NCBI GenBank assembly: GCA_017482465.1 | Contig: JAFUMW010000116.1 | Span: forward strand, 1 to 46,516 | Source of the DNA: Clostridia bacterium | GTDB lineage: Bacteria; Bacillota; Clostridia; Oscillospirales; CAG-272 | Reading direction: 5' to 3' | Length of the DNA stretch: 46,516 nucleotides | In this document: in pieces, positions 8,880 to 16,289 of the stretch | Numbering within the stretch: the first letter of the stretch is position 1 | How the letters are laid out: the number at the start of each line of letters is the position of its first letter | Program-made: the position numbers and the translations under genes | The notes under the pieces: generated by a model | What the model saw: the letters and a program-made list of their open reading frames with translations, nothing else | The model's database searches: none | Told to the model about the DNA's origin: nothing

Positions 8880-9208
8880 TCACACGCTGTCCTCGGGAGG
8901 TCGTGTAAATTCAAGCGCCTCTCCCGTGTGCGGATGAGTAAAAGCAAGCCTATACGACCACAGAGCTATCTGATTACCGAGCTTTGAGCCATATTTGCCG
9001 CCGCCTCGTGCGTTTTGGCAAACACCATCACTCCGCCTACGCCGTGATCGAGCCTGTTAAGCGGATAAGCGCTTGCATCCTGCGAGCCGCTCTTGTAATA
9101 GTCGTCCGGAACGGTAATGATGTCCTTACCGTTCTCGCTTTTTTCGGACAGTAAATAAGTGTCCTTGATACAGACGGTTATATGCTTGTCATCATACAGA
9201 ATTTCCAT
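8880..9208 (-). pseudogene. RluA-family pseudouridine synthase, internally deleted
   Basis: The first 66 or so codons (MEILYDDKHITVCIKD..., PLNRLDHGVGGVMVFAK) match the N-terminus of the intact gene at 12170-12829. Reading then jumps, with a frame change near 8990, to that protein's C-terminus: KYGSKLGNQIALWSYRLAFTHP, ending in TGA at 8880. About 104 codons that include the middle of the catalytic domain are missing. The junction base run GGCAAA fits both flanks, suggesting deletion at a short homology. The catalytic-Asp motif (RLD) survives, but the fold cannot be complete. Confidence 0.88.
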
Positions 9209-9235
9209 TGGATTTTACCTTTAACGTTATTTTTC

Positions 9236-9264
9236 TTGACTTATGCGGATAATTGTGATATATT
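9236..9264 (+). promoter_or_regulatory. Promoter of the PqqD-like gene
   Basis: TTGACT and TATATT are separated by 17 bases. A GGGGG-type ribosome binding site and ATG 9297 follow. Confidence 0.65.
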
Positions 9265-9296
9265 ATAAGAGGCTAAAAAATTTTGGGGGTATTTTT

Positions 9297-9563
9297 ATGA
9301 AGATCAAGGAAGGATTTGTACGCCGCGAGGTCGCAGGCAACAATGTTGTTGTTGCTGTAGGCGAGGCGAGCGAAAAGTTTAACGGAATGATGAAGCTCAA
9401 CGAGACCGGAAGCTTTCTTTGGGAAAAGCTTGAAGCGGGCATCTCGCGCGATGAGCTTGTTGCAAGCTTGCTTGAAGCTTACAATGTTGATAAGGACACT
9501 GCTTCTGTCGGTGTCGACAAATTCATTGCAGAGCTTGAAAAGCTCGGATGCATAGAAAAGTAA
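9297..9563 (+). CDS. Orphan PqqD-family protein
   Basis: The start ATG 9297 follows TTGGGGGT; an upstream in-frame ATG at 9243 overlaps the promoter spacer and is rejected. The 88-residue product (MKIKEGFVRREVAGNNVVV, FNGMMKLNETGSFLWEKLE, YNVDKDTASVGVDKFIAEL) matches the PqqD fold (PF05402). Members are small winged-helix proteins that present peptide substrates to radical-SAM or other RiPP enzymes. Here there is no PqqE-like enzyme, precursor or exporter beside it. A 3' stub of a second copy lies at 12856-12879 with the same downstream hairpin. Role in this cell is unknown. Confidence 0.8.
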   Translation: MKIKEGFVRREVAGNNVVVAVGEASEKFNGMMKLNETGSFLWEKLEAGISRDELVASLLEAYNVDKDTASVGVDKFIAELEKLGCIEK

Positions 9564-9595
9564 ATTGCCAACAGCACCTCTCGTGAGGTGCTGTT
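9555..9595 (+). repeat. Direct repeat, copy 1 (pqqD 3' end plus hairpin)
   Basis: Twenty-six bases at 9555-9580 recur exactly at 12871-12896. They cover the last codons of pqqD and the left arm of the terminator. The right arm recurs too; the four-base loops differ. The two copies flank the GH-like gene and the intact rluA. Confidence 0.9.
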
Positions 9596-9604
9596 ACTTT
9601 TGTT
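9570..9604 (+). terminator. Terminator of the PqqD-like gene
   Basis: A perfect 11-base stem AACAGCACCTC/GAGGTGCTGTT with loop TCGT is followed by ACTTTTGTT. Confidence 0.75.
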
Positions 9605-9679
9605 GAGTCTGGAAGCCACGCGGAGCTAATCGAAAAGGGCTGTATGTACAGCGAGCTTTATAAGCTTTATTCAAGATAA
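9605..9679 (+). pseudogene. 3' stub of an ABC exporter gene
   Basis: The frame reads ESGSHAELIEKGCMYSELYK then LYSR and a stop. This is nearly the C-terminus of the intact exporter at 1324-3084 (EEGSHDELIAKGGMYSELYK then LYSR). DNA identity is only partial, so it is an old paralogue end rather than a recent copy. No start, promoter or ATPase motif remains. A terminator-like hairpin follows it. Confidence 0.85.
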
Positions 9680-9694
9680 TATGTGTAGATTATT

Positions 9695-9726
9695 AAGGGG
9701 AACCCGTTTTAAAATGGTTCCCCTTA
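9695..9726 (+). terminator. Hairpin, probable terminator of the lost ABC gene
   Basis: The stem AAGGGGAACC/GGTTCCCCTT has an 10-base A/T-rich loop; the T tract after it is weak. Confidence 0.5.
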
Positions 9727-9754
9727 AATATCTGAAGAATATTCGGCTTGGGTA

Positions 9755-9783
9755 TTGAAAAATCTACTTTTTTGTGGTACACT
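9755..9783 (+). promoter_or_regulatory. Promoter of the GH-like gene
   Basis: TTGAAA and TACACT are separated by 17 bases, with GGAGG and ATG 9816 following. Confidence 0.6.
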
Positions 9784-9815
9784 GAACAAAAGTTAAAAAT
9801 ATGCGGAGGTAGGGT

Positions 9816-12116
9816 ATGGCAAAAGCAAAAATCGAAAGATACAACGGTGAGCCTGCTATAGTTATAGATGGAAAAGCTTTTCCTCCTATGACGATGCTGG
9901 CTGACGACAGTACACGCGAATACATCAAAAAGCTCGGAGATGCAGGGATGCGTATCTTCTATATTTCCTCGGCTATGAGATGGAATCGTCCGGGAAATGG
10001 AGATATTCCCGATGGCGTTACCAAGACTATTGATGACATAAAAAATTTGATTGATATAATTCCCGATGCTTACGTTGTATTAAGACTTAATGTAAGTCCC
10101 AACACCGAATGGATAAACGCACATCCGAGCGAGCAGCTTTTATTTAACGACGGAAGCCGTGAAAGGGTAATATGCACCTCAGCAAGTATAGAGCCCGTCG
10201 ACGGCATGGTATCCTTCGCGTCACTCGAGTGGCGCAAGGACGGCGAGAATGCTCTTTGCGATTATTACAAGGAGATCTCCGAGTCCCCCTATTTTGACAG
10301 AGTTATAGGATATTTCCTTTGTGCGGGCGGTACGGGCGAGTGGTATTATCCCGGAGAACATCGGCTTCATAACAGTGAAAAGGGGACATATGCCGACTTT
10401 TCCGAGCCTTTCAGACTTGAATACGCCAAGTACCTACGTGAAAAATATAAAACAGAACAAGAGCTTAGACGTGTATGGAACAGACCAGATGCTACATTTG
10501 ATCTTCCCGCAATTCCAAGCCTCGATGAAAGAAAACATATATTTGATGCAGACCGTACTATTTGTGAATCCTTTGAAAAGTGGGAAAGTGTGTCCTATAC
10601 GATAGGCGGAAAGGTCGACTTCGAAGCAAAACACGAAACGAACGTGGGTGTTTTCCTGAATGCACGCGATTATATGCACAGCGCGGACTTTTTCGCGGCG
10701 ATACATACAGCCACCGCTAACACTATAGTACATTTTGCAAAGGTATTGAAACGGCTTAACGGCGATCTTCTTGTGGGCGCGTTCTACGGCTCATACGGAT
10801 GTTGCGATTATTACGATTCCGGTAACGCTACGGGAACACTTACGCTTCTGGAAAGCGGAGTTATTGATTACCTTGCCGCCCCCGGAGTTTATAATAACCG
10901 TGAGCCGGGCGGAGTGGTGGCGCAAAGAGAGATGCAGGATTCCTTCAGGATCCGTGATATGATATACATTTGTGAGGATGATTCGAGAACTCACCGCAGT
11001 CTGCCCCTTATACAGCGCGAAGCGATGGCATTATATACTGTAAATGATTCCATAAATACGCTTAAGCGCGATTTTGCCAGAGACATATGCGAGGATATTC
11101 AGGCATGGTGGTTTGACATGGGTGCCCGCTGCCACGGCAATGAGTGGTATAATGATGTCGACATCCTTGCACTTTTTAAAAAGCAGCAGAAAATAGGCGA
11201 GTTTGCGTACAGTCTTGACAGAACCAAGAAAAATGAGATAGCGCTTATATATGATACGGAAAGTGTTCATATGGTGAGCGATGCACTGAATAAGCTGGTG
11301 CTTGATTTCTACCGTACCTCGGATATACATAGGATCGGCGCTCCCGTGGATTACTATTTCCACGATGACTTAAGCGATCCGCGTATGCCGGATTACAAGC
11401 TTTACATCATGCTTAATACATATAGTCTTTCGGACAGCGAGCGCGAAGCAATACACAAAAAGGCAAGAAAGAATCATGCTGCCGTGCTCTGGCTTTATGC
11501 TCCCGGATTTGTCAACCATAATGCCCCCGATGTTCAGTGCATAGAAAATATCGAAAAGACTGTGGGAATGAAAGTCCGTATTATGGATAAGACCGCTTTT
11601 CCGTGGTTTTGGGCAGAGGCTCATCCCGCACTTAAATATGCCGACAAGTACCGCCGTTACGGTTTCATTGACAGAGTTGTACACAGCAATATATGGATAA
11701 AGGCTACTGAGATCCCGCCTGCATACATGAATCCTGCGTTCTATATTGATGACGATAACGTCACGGTGCTTGGCAAATACTGTGTGGATTCAAAGACTGC
11801 ATTTGCCATGCGTGATGATATGGGATTTGTCAGTGTATATTGCTGTACTCCTGCTTTAAGAAGTGAGATCATTGCATCTGTTGCCGAATATGCGGGTTGT
11901 CACATATACTCGACAGACCAATACATTTTGTATGCAAATGAAAACTTTATTGCAGTTCATGCCTCAACAGGCGGTACAAAACGAATAAGGTTCAAAAAGC
12001 CGTGTTCGCCTTACGAAGTGTACGAAAGCAGATACTATGGCAGAGATGTAGATTTTATTGAAGTTGAAATGTACCCCGGCGAAACCAAAATGTGGTCGCT
12101 TGCAGGGGAAATGTGA
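9816..12116 (+). CDS. Putative glycoside hydrolase, clan GH-A / beta-galactosidase-like
   Basis: This 766-residue cytoplasmic protein has no signal peptide. The start is fixed by GGAGG seven bases upstream. The N-terminal half reads like a GH42-type barrel: GKAFPPMTMLADD, GMRIFYISSAMRWNRPG and a candidate acid/base Glu in GYFLCAGGTGEWYYPGEH (about residue 175). A candidate nucleophile Glu lies in MIYICEDDSRTHRS (about residue 390). After residue about 470 a Rossmann-like part (IALIYDTESVHMVSDALNK, YKLYIMLNTYSLSDSE) resembles the GH42 trimerisation domain. The classical NExG motif of GH42 is absent, so a related family (for example GH164/GH165-like) is possible. The catalytic assignment is inference. 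It lies between the two arms of the rluA-pqqD duplication. Confidence 0.6.
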   Translation: MAKAKIERYNGEPAIVIDGKAFPPMTMLADDSTREYIKKLGDAGMRIFYISSAMRWNRPGNGDIPDGVTKTIDDIKNLIDIIPDAYVVLRLNVSPNTEWINAHPSEQLLFNDGSRERVICTSASIEPVDGMVSFASLEWRKDGENALCDYYKEISESPYFDRVIGYFLCAGGTGEWYYPGEHRLHNSEKGTYADFSEPFRLEYAKYLREKYKTEQELRRVWNRPDATFDLPAIPSLDERKHIFDADRTICESFEKWESVSYTIGGKVDFEAKHETNVGVFLNARDYMHSADFFAAIHTATANTIVHFAKVLKRLNGDLLVGAFYGSYGCCDYYDSGNATGTLTLLESGVIDYLAAPGVYNNREPGGVVAQREMQDSFRIRDMIYICEDDSRTHRSLPLIQREAMALYTVNDSINTLKRDFARDICEDIQAWWFDMGARCHGNEWYNDVDILALFKKQQKIGEFAYSLDRTKKNEIALIYDTESVHMVSDALNKLVLDFYRTSDIHRIGAPVDYYFHDDLSDPRMPDYKLYIMLNTYSLSDSEREAIHKKARKNHAAVLWLYAPGFVNHNAPDVQCIENIEKTVGMKVRIMDKTAFPWFWAEAHPALKYADKYRRYGFIDRVVHSNIWIKATEIPPAYMNPAFYIDDDNVTVLGKYCVDSKTAFAMRDDMGFVSVYCCTPALRSEIIASVAEYAGCHIYSTDQYILYANENFIAVHASTGGTKRIRFKKPCSPYEVYESRYYGRDVDFIEVEMYPGETKMWSLAGEM

Positions 12117-12141
12117 GTCATCTGTTATTTAATAGAAAAGT

Positions 12142-12168
12142 AGGGGCGCACCTGTGTGCTCCCCTTTA
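12142..12168. terminator. Convergent terminator between the GH-like gene and rluA
   Basis: The stem AGGGGCGCAC/GTGCTCCCCT has one mismatch and is followed by TTTAG. Confidence 0.55.
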
Positions 12169-12169
12169 G

Positions 12170-12829
12170 TTACATGATTGCGGCAAAACCAAACTCATCC
12201 CAAATACCACCTGTAGGAAGCTTCGAAAACTCAACGGTTTCGCCGCTTGAGGGATGGTTAAAGGTAAGTCTGTATGACCATAAAGCAATATCCGAGCCTG
12301 TTTTCGCGCCGTATTTACGATCGCCGTACAGGGGCATTTTTCTTGACGAAAACTGTACGCGTATCTGATGCGAGCGACCCGTGTGAAGCTTTATTTTTAC
12401 AAGGGAGAATACTTCGCCGTTTATCTCACGGCTCTGGGTCACCTCGTATTCGAGTGACGCTTCTTTAACCCCTGCGCGTTTTCTGTCAACAACAAAGGAT
12501 TTGTTCTTTTTTGAATCCTTGAAAAGTAAGTCACGGTATGTGCCCGTGCTTTCTTCCGGTACTCCTGTCACGACCGCAAGATATTCCTTTGACATCTCTC
12601 TGTTTGCAACCATCTCGCTTATTTTAGCCGCAGCTTTTTTATTTTTGGCGAACACCATCGTGCCGCCGACACCGAAATCAAGGCGGTGGAGAGGAAAGAA
12701 CGTGAATTCACCGCCAAAATGTTCTTCGAGCTTCGTTAGTATATCTGCGCCGTTTTCACTTTTCTCCGAAAGTAAGTCCGGGTCCTTTATGCAAACGGTT
12801 ATGTCCTTGTCGTCGTAGAGAATTTTCAA
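12170..12829 (-). CDS. RluA-family RNA pseudouridine synthase (intact copy)
   Basis: The enzyme isomerises uridine to pseudouridine in rRNA or tRNA. The 219-residue protein has the catalytic motif FPLHRLDFGVGGTMVFAK with Asp51, and the conserved GRSHQIRVQF (151-160) and YGDRKYGA (168-175). There is no N-terminal S4 domain, so it is the short form. The start codon is TTG at 12829, preceded by AAAGGA; the truncated paralogue at 8880-9208 uses ATG at the same place. No good promoter is visible upstream, where the 3' stub of a pqqD copy now lies. The RNA target is not readable. Confidence 0.88.
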   Translation of the reverse strand: MKILYDDKDITVCIKDPDLLSEKSENGADILTKLEEHFGGEFTFFPLHRLDFGVGGTMVFAKNKKAAAKISEMVANREMSKEYLAVVTGVPEESTGTYRDLLFKDSKKNKSFVVDRKRAGVKEASLEYEVTQSREINGEVFSLVKIKLHTGRSHQIRVQFSSRKMPLYGDRKYGAKTGSDIALWSYRLTFNHPSSGETVEFSKLPTGGIWDEFGFAAIM

Positions 12830-12855
12830 TAGCTTTCATCCTTTCGTGAGTTTTA

Positions 12856-12879
12856 AAGCTTGACCGTATTGAAAAGTAA
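12856..12879 (+). pseudogene. 3' stub of a second PqqD-like gene
   Basis: Seven codons and a stop read KLDRIEK, matching KLGCIEK at the end of the intact gene at 9297-9563. The last nine bases belong to the 26-base exact repeat, which continues into the same terminator hairpin. Upstream the frame closes at TGA within three codons, so the rest of the gene is gone. Confidence 0.75.
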
Positions 12880-12912
12880 ATTGCCAACAGCACCTCAATC
12901 GAGGTGCTGTTG
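12871..12912 (+). repeat. Direct repeat, copy 2 (pqqD 3' end plus hairpin)
   Basis: This is the second copy of the 26-base exact repeat of 9555-9580, extended by the conserved right arm of the hairpin. Confidence 0.9.
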
Positions 12913-12918
12913 CTTTTT
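12885..12918. terminator. Terminator serving trxB
   Basis: A perfect 12-base stem CAACAGCACCTC/GAGGTGCTGTTG with loop AATC is flanked by T runs on the plus strand and A runs that give U on the minus strand. It is inherited from the duplicated pqqD unit and now sits just past the trxB stop. Confidence 0.7.
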
Positions 12919-12921
12919 ATA

Positions 12922-13821
12922 TTAAAGAGCGTCAATATATCTGCAGGCATTAACAGCCGCGATAGCACCGTCGCCTGTGGCGGTCGTGATCTGGCGCACC
13001 GCCTTTGTACGGCAGTCGCCGGCTACGAATATACCTTTTGTACCTGTGACACAGCTTTCGTCAGCGGTAATATAACCGTAGTTGTCAAGAGTGCAAACGC
13101 TTTCAAATGCCTTGTTTTCGGGTACTTGACCGATTGCAACGAACACAGCGTCAACATCAAGAACGTCCTCGCTGCCGCTTTCGGTGTTCTTTATCTTTAC
13201 TGCATCAAGCTTACCGTTACCCACAAGCTCGGTTACGATTGATGAGCAGATGATCCTTACGTTATCCTTTTTATCAAGCTGCTCGGACAGTCTCTTTTCT
13301 CCCGTAAGAGCAGGGAGATTCTGTACTATTGTAACACTTTTGCAGATGTCGGAAAGTAATACTGCCTCCTGTAAAGCCGTGTTTCCGCCGCCGATGACAG
13401 CAACGTCCTGTCCCTTGCAGAAAGCGCCGTCGCATACCGCGCAGTACGAAACACCGTTACCGACAAGCTCGTTTTCATTAGCTAAACCGAGCTGCCTGTG
13501 CTTTGAGCCTGCGGCTATTATGATTGCCTTTGCTTCGTATATATTGCCCGATTCACAGCTTACGCGGCCGGGCTCTACGGATGTTACTGTGTCAAGCTCA
13601 ATCTCGCCGCCGAGTGAGATGACTTGGTCTACAAGCAGATCGGCAAACTCATTTCCGCTCATCTCCTTGAAGCCGGGATAGTTTTCTACTTTGGGTGAAT
13701 AGGTTATCTGACCGCCGAATGTGCCCTTTTCTATAATGAGCACACTTTTGTTAAACCGAAGTGCGTATATCGCGGCGGTGAGACCGGCAGGTCCTGCGCC
13801 GACTATTACTATATCATGCAT
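12922..13821 (-). CDS. trxB: Thioredoxin reductase-like flavoprotein
   Basis: Start 13821 (MHDIVIVGAGPAG) is chosen because AGAAAGG lies eight bases upstream. The 299-residue protein has the FAD motif GAGPAG, the redox CAVC (Cys127, Cys130) and the second dinucleotide motif GGGNTA. The C-terminal FAD signature is FVAGDCR. Where NADPH-dependent enzymes have HRRxxxR, it reads IVQNLPALTGEKR, so the usual 2'-phosphate contacts are missing and the electron donor is uncertain. It is the last gene of nrdG-nrdD-trxB and follows a terminator hairpin, which suggests expression by read-through. It probably reduces the redoxin domain fused to NrdD. Confidence 0.88.
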   Translation of the reverse strand: MHDIVIVGAGPAGLTAAIYALRFNKSVLIIEKGTFGGQITYSPKVENYPGFKEMSGNEFADLLVDQVISLGGEIELDTVTSVEPGRVSCESGNIYEAKAIIIAAGSKHRQLGLANENELVGNGVSYCAVCDGAFCKGQDVAVIGGGNTALQEAVLLSDICKSVTIVQNLPALTGEKRLSEQLDKKDNVRIICSSIVTELVGNGKLDAVKIKNTESGSEDVLDVDAVFVAIGQVPENKAFESVCTLDNYGYITADESCVTGTKGIFVAGDCRTKAVRQITTATGDGAIAAVNACRYIDAL

Positions 13822-13846
13822 GTCTTGTACCTTTCTTACACTAAAC

Positions 13847-13877
13847 AAAAGCGGGACGGTTTAGTCCCGCTTTTATG
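13847..13877 (-). terminator. Hairpin between nrdD and trxB
   Basis: The perfect 11-base stem AAAAGCGGGAC/GTCCCGCTTTT is followed by a U-rich tract on the minus strand. No promoter is visible between it and trxB, so it probably acts as a partial terminator. Confidence 0.65.
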
Positions 13878-13882
13878 CTTTT

Positions 13883-16261
13883 TTACTTAGCGTATTCTTC
13901 TGTGAACTTCTTGATGTTCGAGAGATTTACTATCTTTTCCGCGCTTTCGCCCTGTACGAGCACGAGAGTGGGAGCCTGACGCACTTCATATTTTTCGGTG
14001 CTTGCGGTATCCTCGTCCGCGTATACTGTTGTGTAGGGAACGCCGGCCTTGTCAAGATAGCTCTTTGCTACCTTGCAGTTGGGGCAGGTCTTTGTAGCGA
14101 AAAGAAGGATGGTGTCGGCAGCGGCGGAAGCCTCTGCCTTTGCTTCGCTGACAACAGGTCCGGCTGAAATGTCAGCACCCTTTTTTGCCATCGAGCTTGC
14201 CGCATTGTATACAAGTCTGTCCTTGAACTCTTGGCTCTTACCGTCGTTCCAGTTCTGTACGGGACGGTAATAGCCTGTGATACGGCTGTAGACCTCTGTA
14301 CGGCCGCCGCAGTGCGGGCACTCGTATACCTCTCCGCTGAGGTAACCGTGGTTCTTGCAGACCGAGTATGTGGGAGAAAGCGTGTAATAAGGAAGCTTGT
14401 AGTTTTCGGCGATCTTTTTGACAAGAGCTGCCGCGGACTTCCAATCGGGAAGCTTTTCACCTAAGAATGCATGGAATACAGTACCCGATGTGTAGAGTGT
14501 CTGTATGTCATCCTGAATGTCGAGCGCCGCGAAGATATCGTCGGTAAAGCCAACAGGAAGGTGAGAGGAGTTGGTGTAATAAGGTGTACCGTTCTCGTTT
14601 GCTGTGAGGATGTTCGGGAAACGCTTCTTGTCATGCTTTGCAAGACGGAAGGATGTGGATTCAGCAGGCGTTGCTTCGAGGTTGTAAAGGTCGCCGTACT
14701 GCTCCTGGTAGTCCGAAAGTCTTTCTCTCATATGATTGAGGACTTCCTTTGTGAACTCCTGTGTTTCCTCGTGTGTCATATCTTTTCCGAGCCACTTTGC
14801 GTTAAGACCTACTTCGTTCATGCCGAGAAGACCGATAGTAGAGAAGTGGTTTGCGAATGTTCCAAGGTATCTCTTTGTGTAAGGATAAAGACCCTCATCG
14901 AGAAGCTTGGAGATGACGTTTCTCTTGATCTTGAGCGAACGTGCGGAAATATCCATCATGTGGTCAAGACGCTTGTAGAAATCTTCCTTGTCCTCTGCAA
15001 GGTAAGCGATACGGGGCATGTTGATCGTAACAACGCCGACAGAACCGGTGCTTTCGCCGCTTCCGAAGAAGCCGCCGGATTTCTTTCTGAGCTCTCTGAG
15101 GTCGAGACGGAGACGGCAGCACATACTGCGGATGTCGCTGGGCTCCATGTCGCTGTTGATGTAGTTTGAGAAGTAAGGAGTACCGTACTTCGATGTCATT
15201 TCAAAGAGAAGCTTGTTGTTTTCTGTTTCCGACCAGTCAAAGTCACTGGTGATGGAGTAGGTGGGGATAGGATACTGGAAGCCTCTGCCGTTAGCGTCAC
15301 CCTCGATCATTGTCTCGATGAACGCACGGTTTACAAGGTCCATTTCAGCTTTACAATCCTTGTACTTGAAGTCCATTTCCTTGCCGCCCACGATCGCGGG
15401 AAGCTCTGCAAGGTCGTTAGGAACTGTCCAGTCAAGAGTGATGTTGGAGAAGGGCGCCTGTGTACCCCATCTGGACGGAGTGTTTACGCCGTAGATGAAG
15501 GACTCGATGCACTTCTTTACCTGATCATAGCTTAAGTTGTCAGCCTTAACAAAGGGAGCAAGGTAGGTGTCGAAGGAGGAGAATGCCTGTGCGCCTGCCC
15601 ATTCGTTTTGCATTATACCAAGGAAGTTTACCATCTGGTTGCAGAGTGTTGCAAGGTGCTTTGCGGGAGCGGAGGTGATCTTACCTGTAACGCCGCCGAG
15701 ACCTTCCTTTATAAGCTGCTTGAGCGACCAACCGGCGCAATAACCTGTAAGCATAGAGAGATCGTGCAGATGGATGTCAGCGTTTCTGTGAGCGTTTGCG
15801 ATCTCATCGTCGTATATCTCGGAGAGCCAGTAGTTTGCTGTGATAGCACCGGAGTTTGAAAGGATAAGTCCGCCGACAGAATATGTTACGGTCGAGTTTT
15901 CCTTAACTCTCCAGTCATTGTCTTTTACATAGTCGTCTACGATCTTCTTGTAATCAAGGATCGTGGACTTCATGTTACGAAGCTTTTCTCTCTGCTTTCT
16001 GTAAAGGATATATGCCTTTGCAACTTCGGCATAGCCTGCCTTTACGAGTACCGACTCAACGCTGTCCTGTACATCCTCGACCGCGATAAGTCCTTCTTTT
16101 ACCTTGGGAGCGAATTCTGCTGTTACCTTGAGTGTGAGGAAGTCTATAATGCTCGGATGGCTTTCGACCTCCTGTGCTTCGAACGCGTGCGTTATAGCGT
16201 CCGAGATCTTAGAAAGGTTAAAATCCACGACCTTTCCGTCTCTTTTAAGTACCTGATACAT
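13883..16261 (-). CDS. nrdD: Anaerobic (class III) ribonucleoside-triphosphate reductase with C-terminal redoxin domain
   Basis: The enzyme makes deoxyribonucleotides by glycyl-radical chemistry. Of 792 residues, 1-95 are an ATP cone (MYQVLKRDGKVVDFNLSKIS). The barrel follows. A zinc-binding region (CKNH, then CPHC) precedes the glycyl radical loop RITGYYRPVQ, Gly663, with WNDGKSQEFKDR after it. Most NrdD proteins end about 30 residues later. This one continues through an Ala/Lys linker (690-710) into a thioredoxin/glutaredoxin-like domain with TCPNC (Cys726, Cys729) and cis-proline QAPTL (Pro764). The fused domain suggests reduction by a dithiol, as in NrdH-using class III enzymes, instead of formate. 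GGAG precedes the ATG; nrdG is 28 bases upstream. Confidence 0.93.
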   Translation of the reverse strand: MYQVLKRDGKVVDFNLSKISDAITHAFEAQEVESHPSIIDFLTLKVTAEFAPKVKEGLIAVEDVQDSVESVLVKAGYAEVAKAYILYRKQREKLRNMKSTILDYKKIVDDYVKDNDWRVKENSTVTYSVGGLILSNSGAITANYWLSEIYDDEIANAHRNADIHLHDLSMLTGYCAGWSLKQLIKEGLGGVTGKITSAPAKHLATLCNQMVNFLGIMQNEWAGAQAFSSFDTYLAPFVKADNLSYDQVKKCIESFIYGVNTPSRWGTQAPFSNITLDWTVPNDLAELPAIVGGKEMDFKYKDCKAEMDLVNRAFIETMIEGDANGRGFQYPIPTYSITSDFDWSETENNKLLFEMTSKYGTPYFSNYINSDMEPSDIRSMCCRLRLDLRELRKKSGGFFGSGESTGSVGVVTINMPRIAYLAEDKEDFYKRLDHMMDISARSLKIKRNVISKLLDEGLYPYTKRYLGTFANHFSTIGLLGMNEVGLNAKWLGKDMTHEETQEFTKEVLNHMRERLSDYQEQYGDLYNLEATPAESTSFRLAKHDKKRFPNILTANENGTPYYTNSSHLPVGFTDDIFAALDIQDDIQTLYTSGTVFHAFLGEKLPDWKSAAALVKKIAENYKLPYYTLSPTYSVCKNHGYLSGEVYECPHCGGRTEVYSRITGYYRPVQNWNDGKSQEFKDRLVYNAASSMAKKGADISAGPVVSEAKAEASAAADTILLFATKTCPNCKVAKSYLDKAGVPYTTVYADEDTASTEKYEVRQAPTLVLVQGESAEKIVNLSNIKKFTEEYAK

Positions 16262-16289
16262 TTTATTTCTCCTTTTAATTATTTACATA

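Noticed and set aside
9243..9296. Longer N-terminus for the PqqD-like protein from ATG 9243
   Set aside because: This ATG lies within the promoter spacer, upstream of the expected transcript start, and has no ribosome binding site.
9555..12912. Transposon or integron bounded by the 26-base repeats
   Set aside because: The repeats are the end of a gene plus its terminator, there is no transposase or inverted terminal repeat, and a gene duplication explains both copies.
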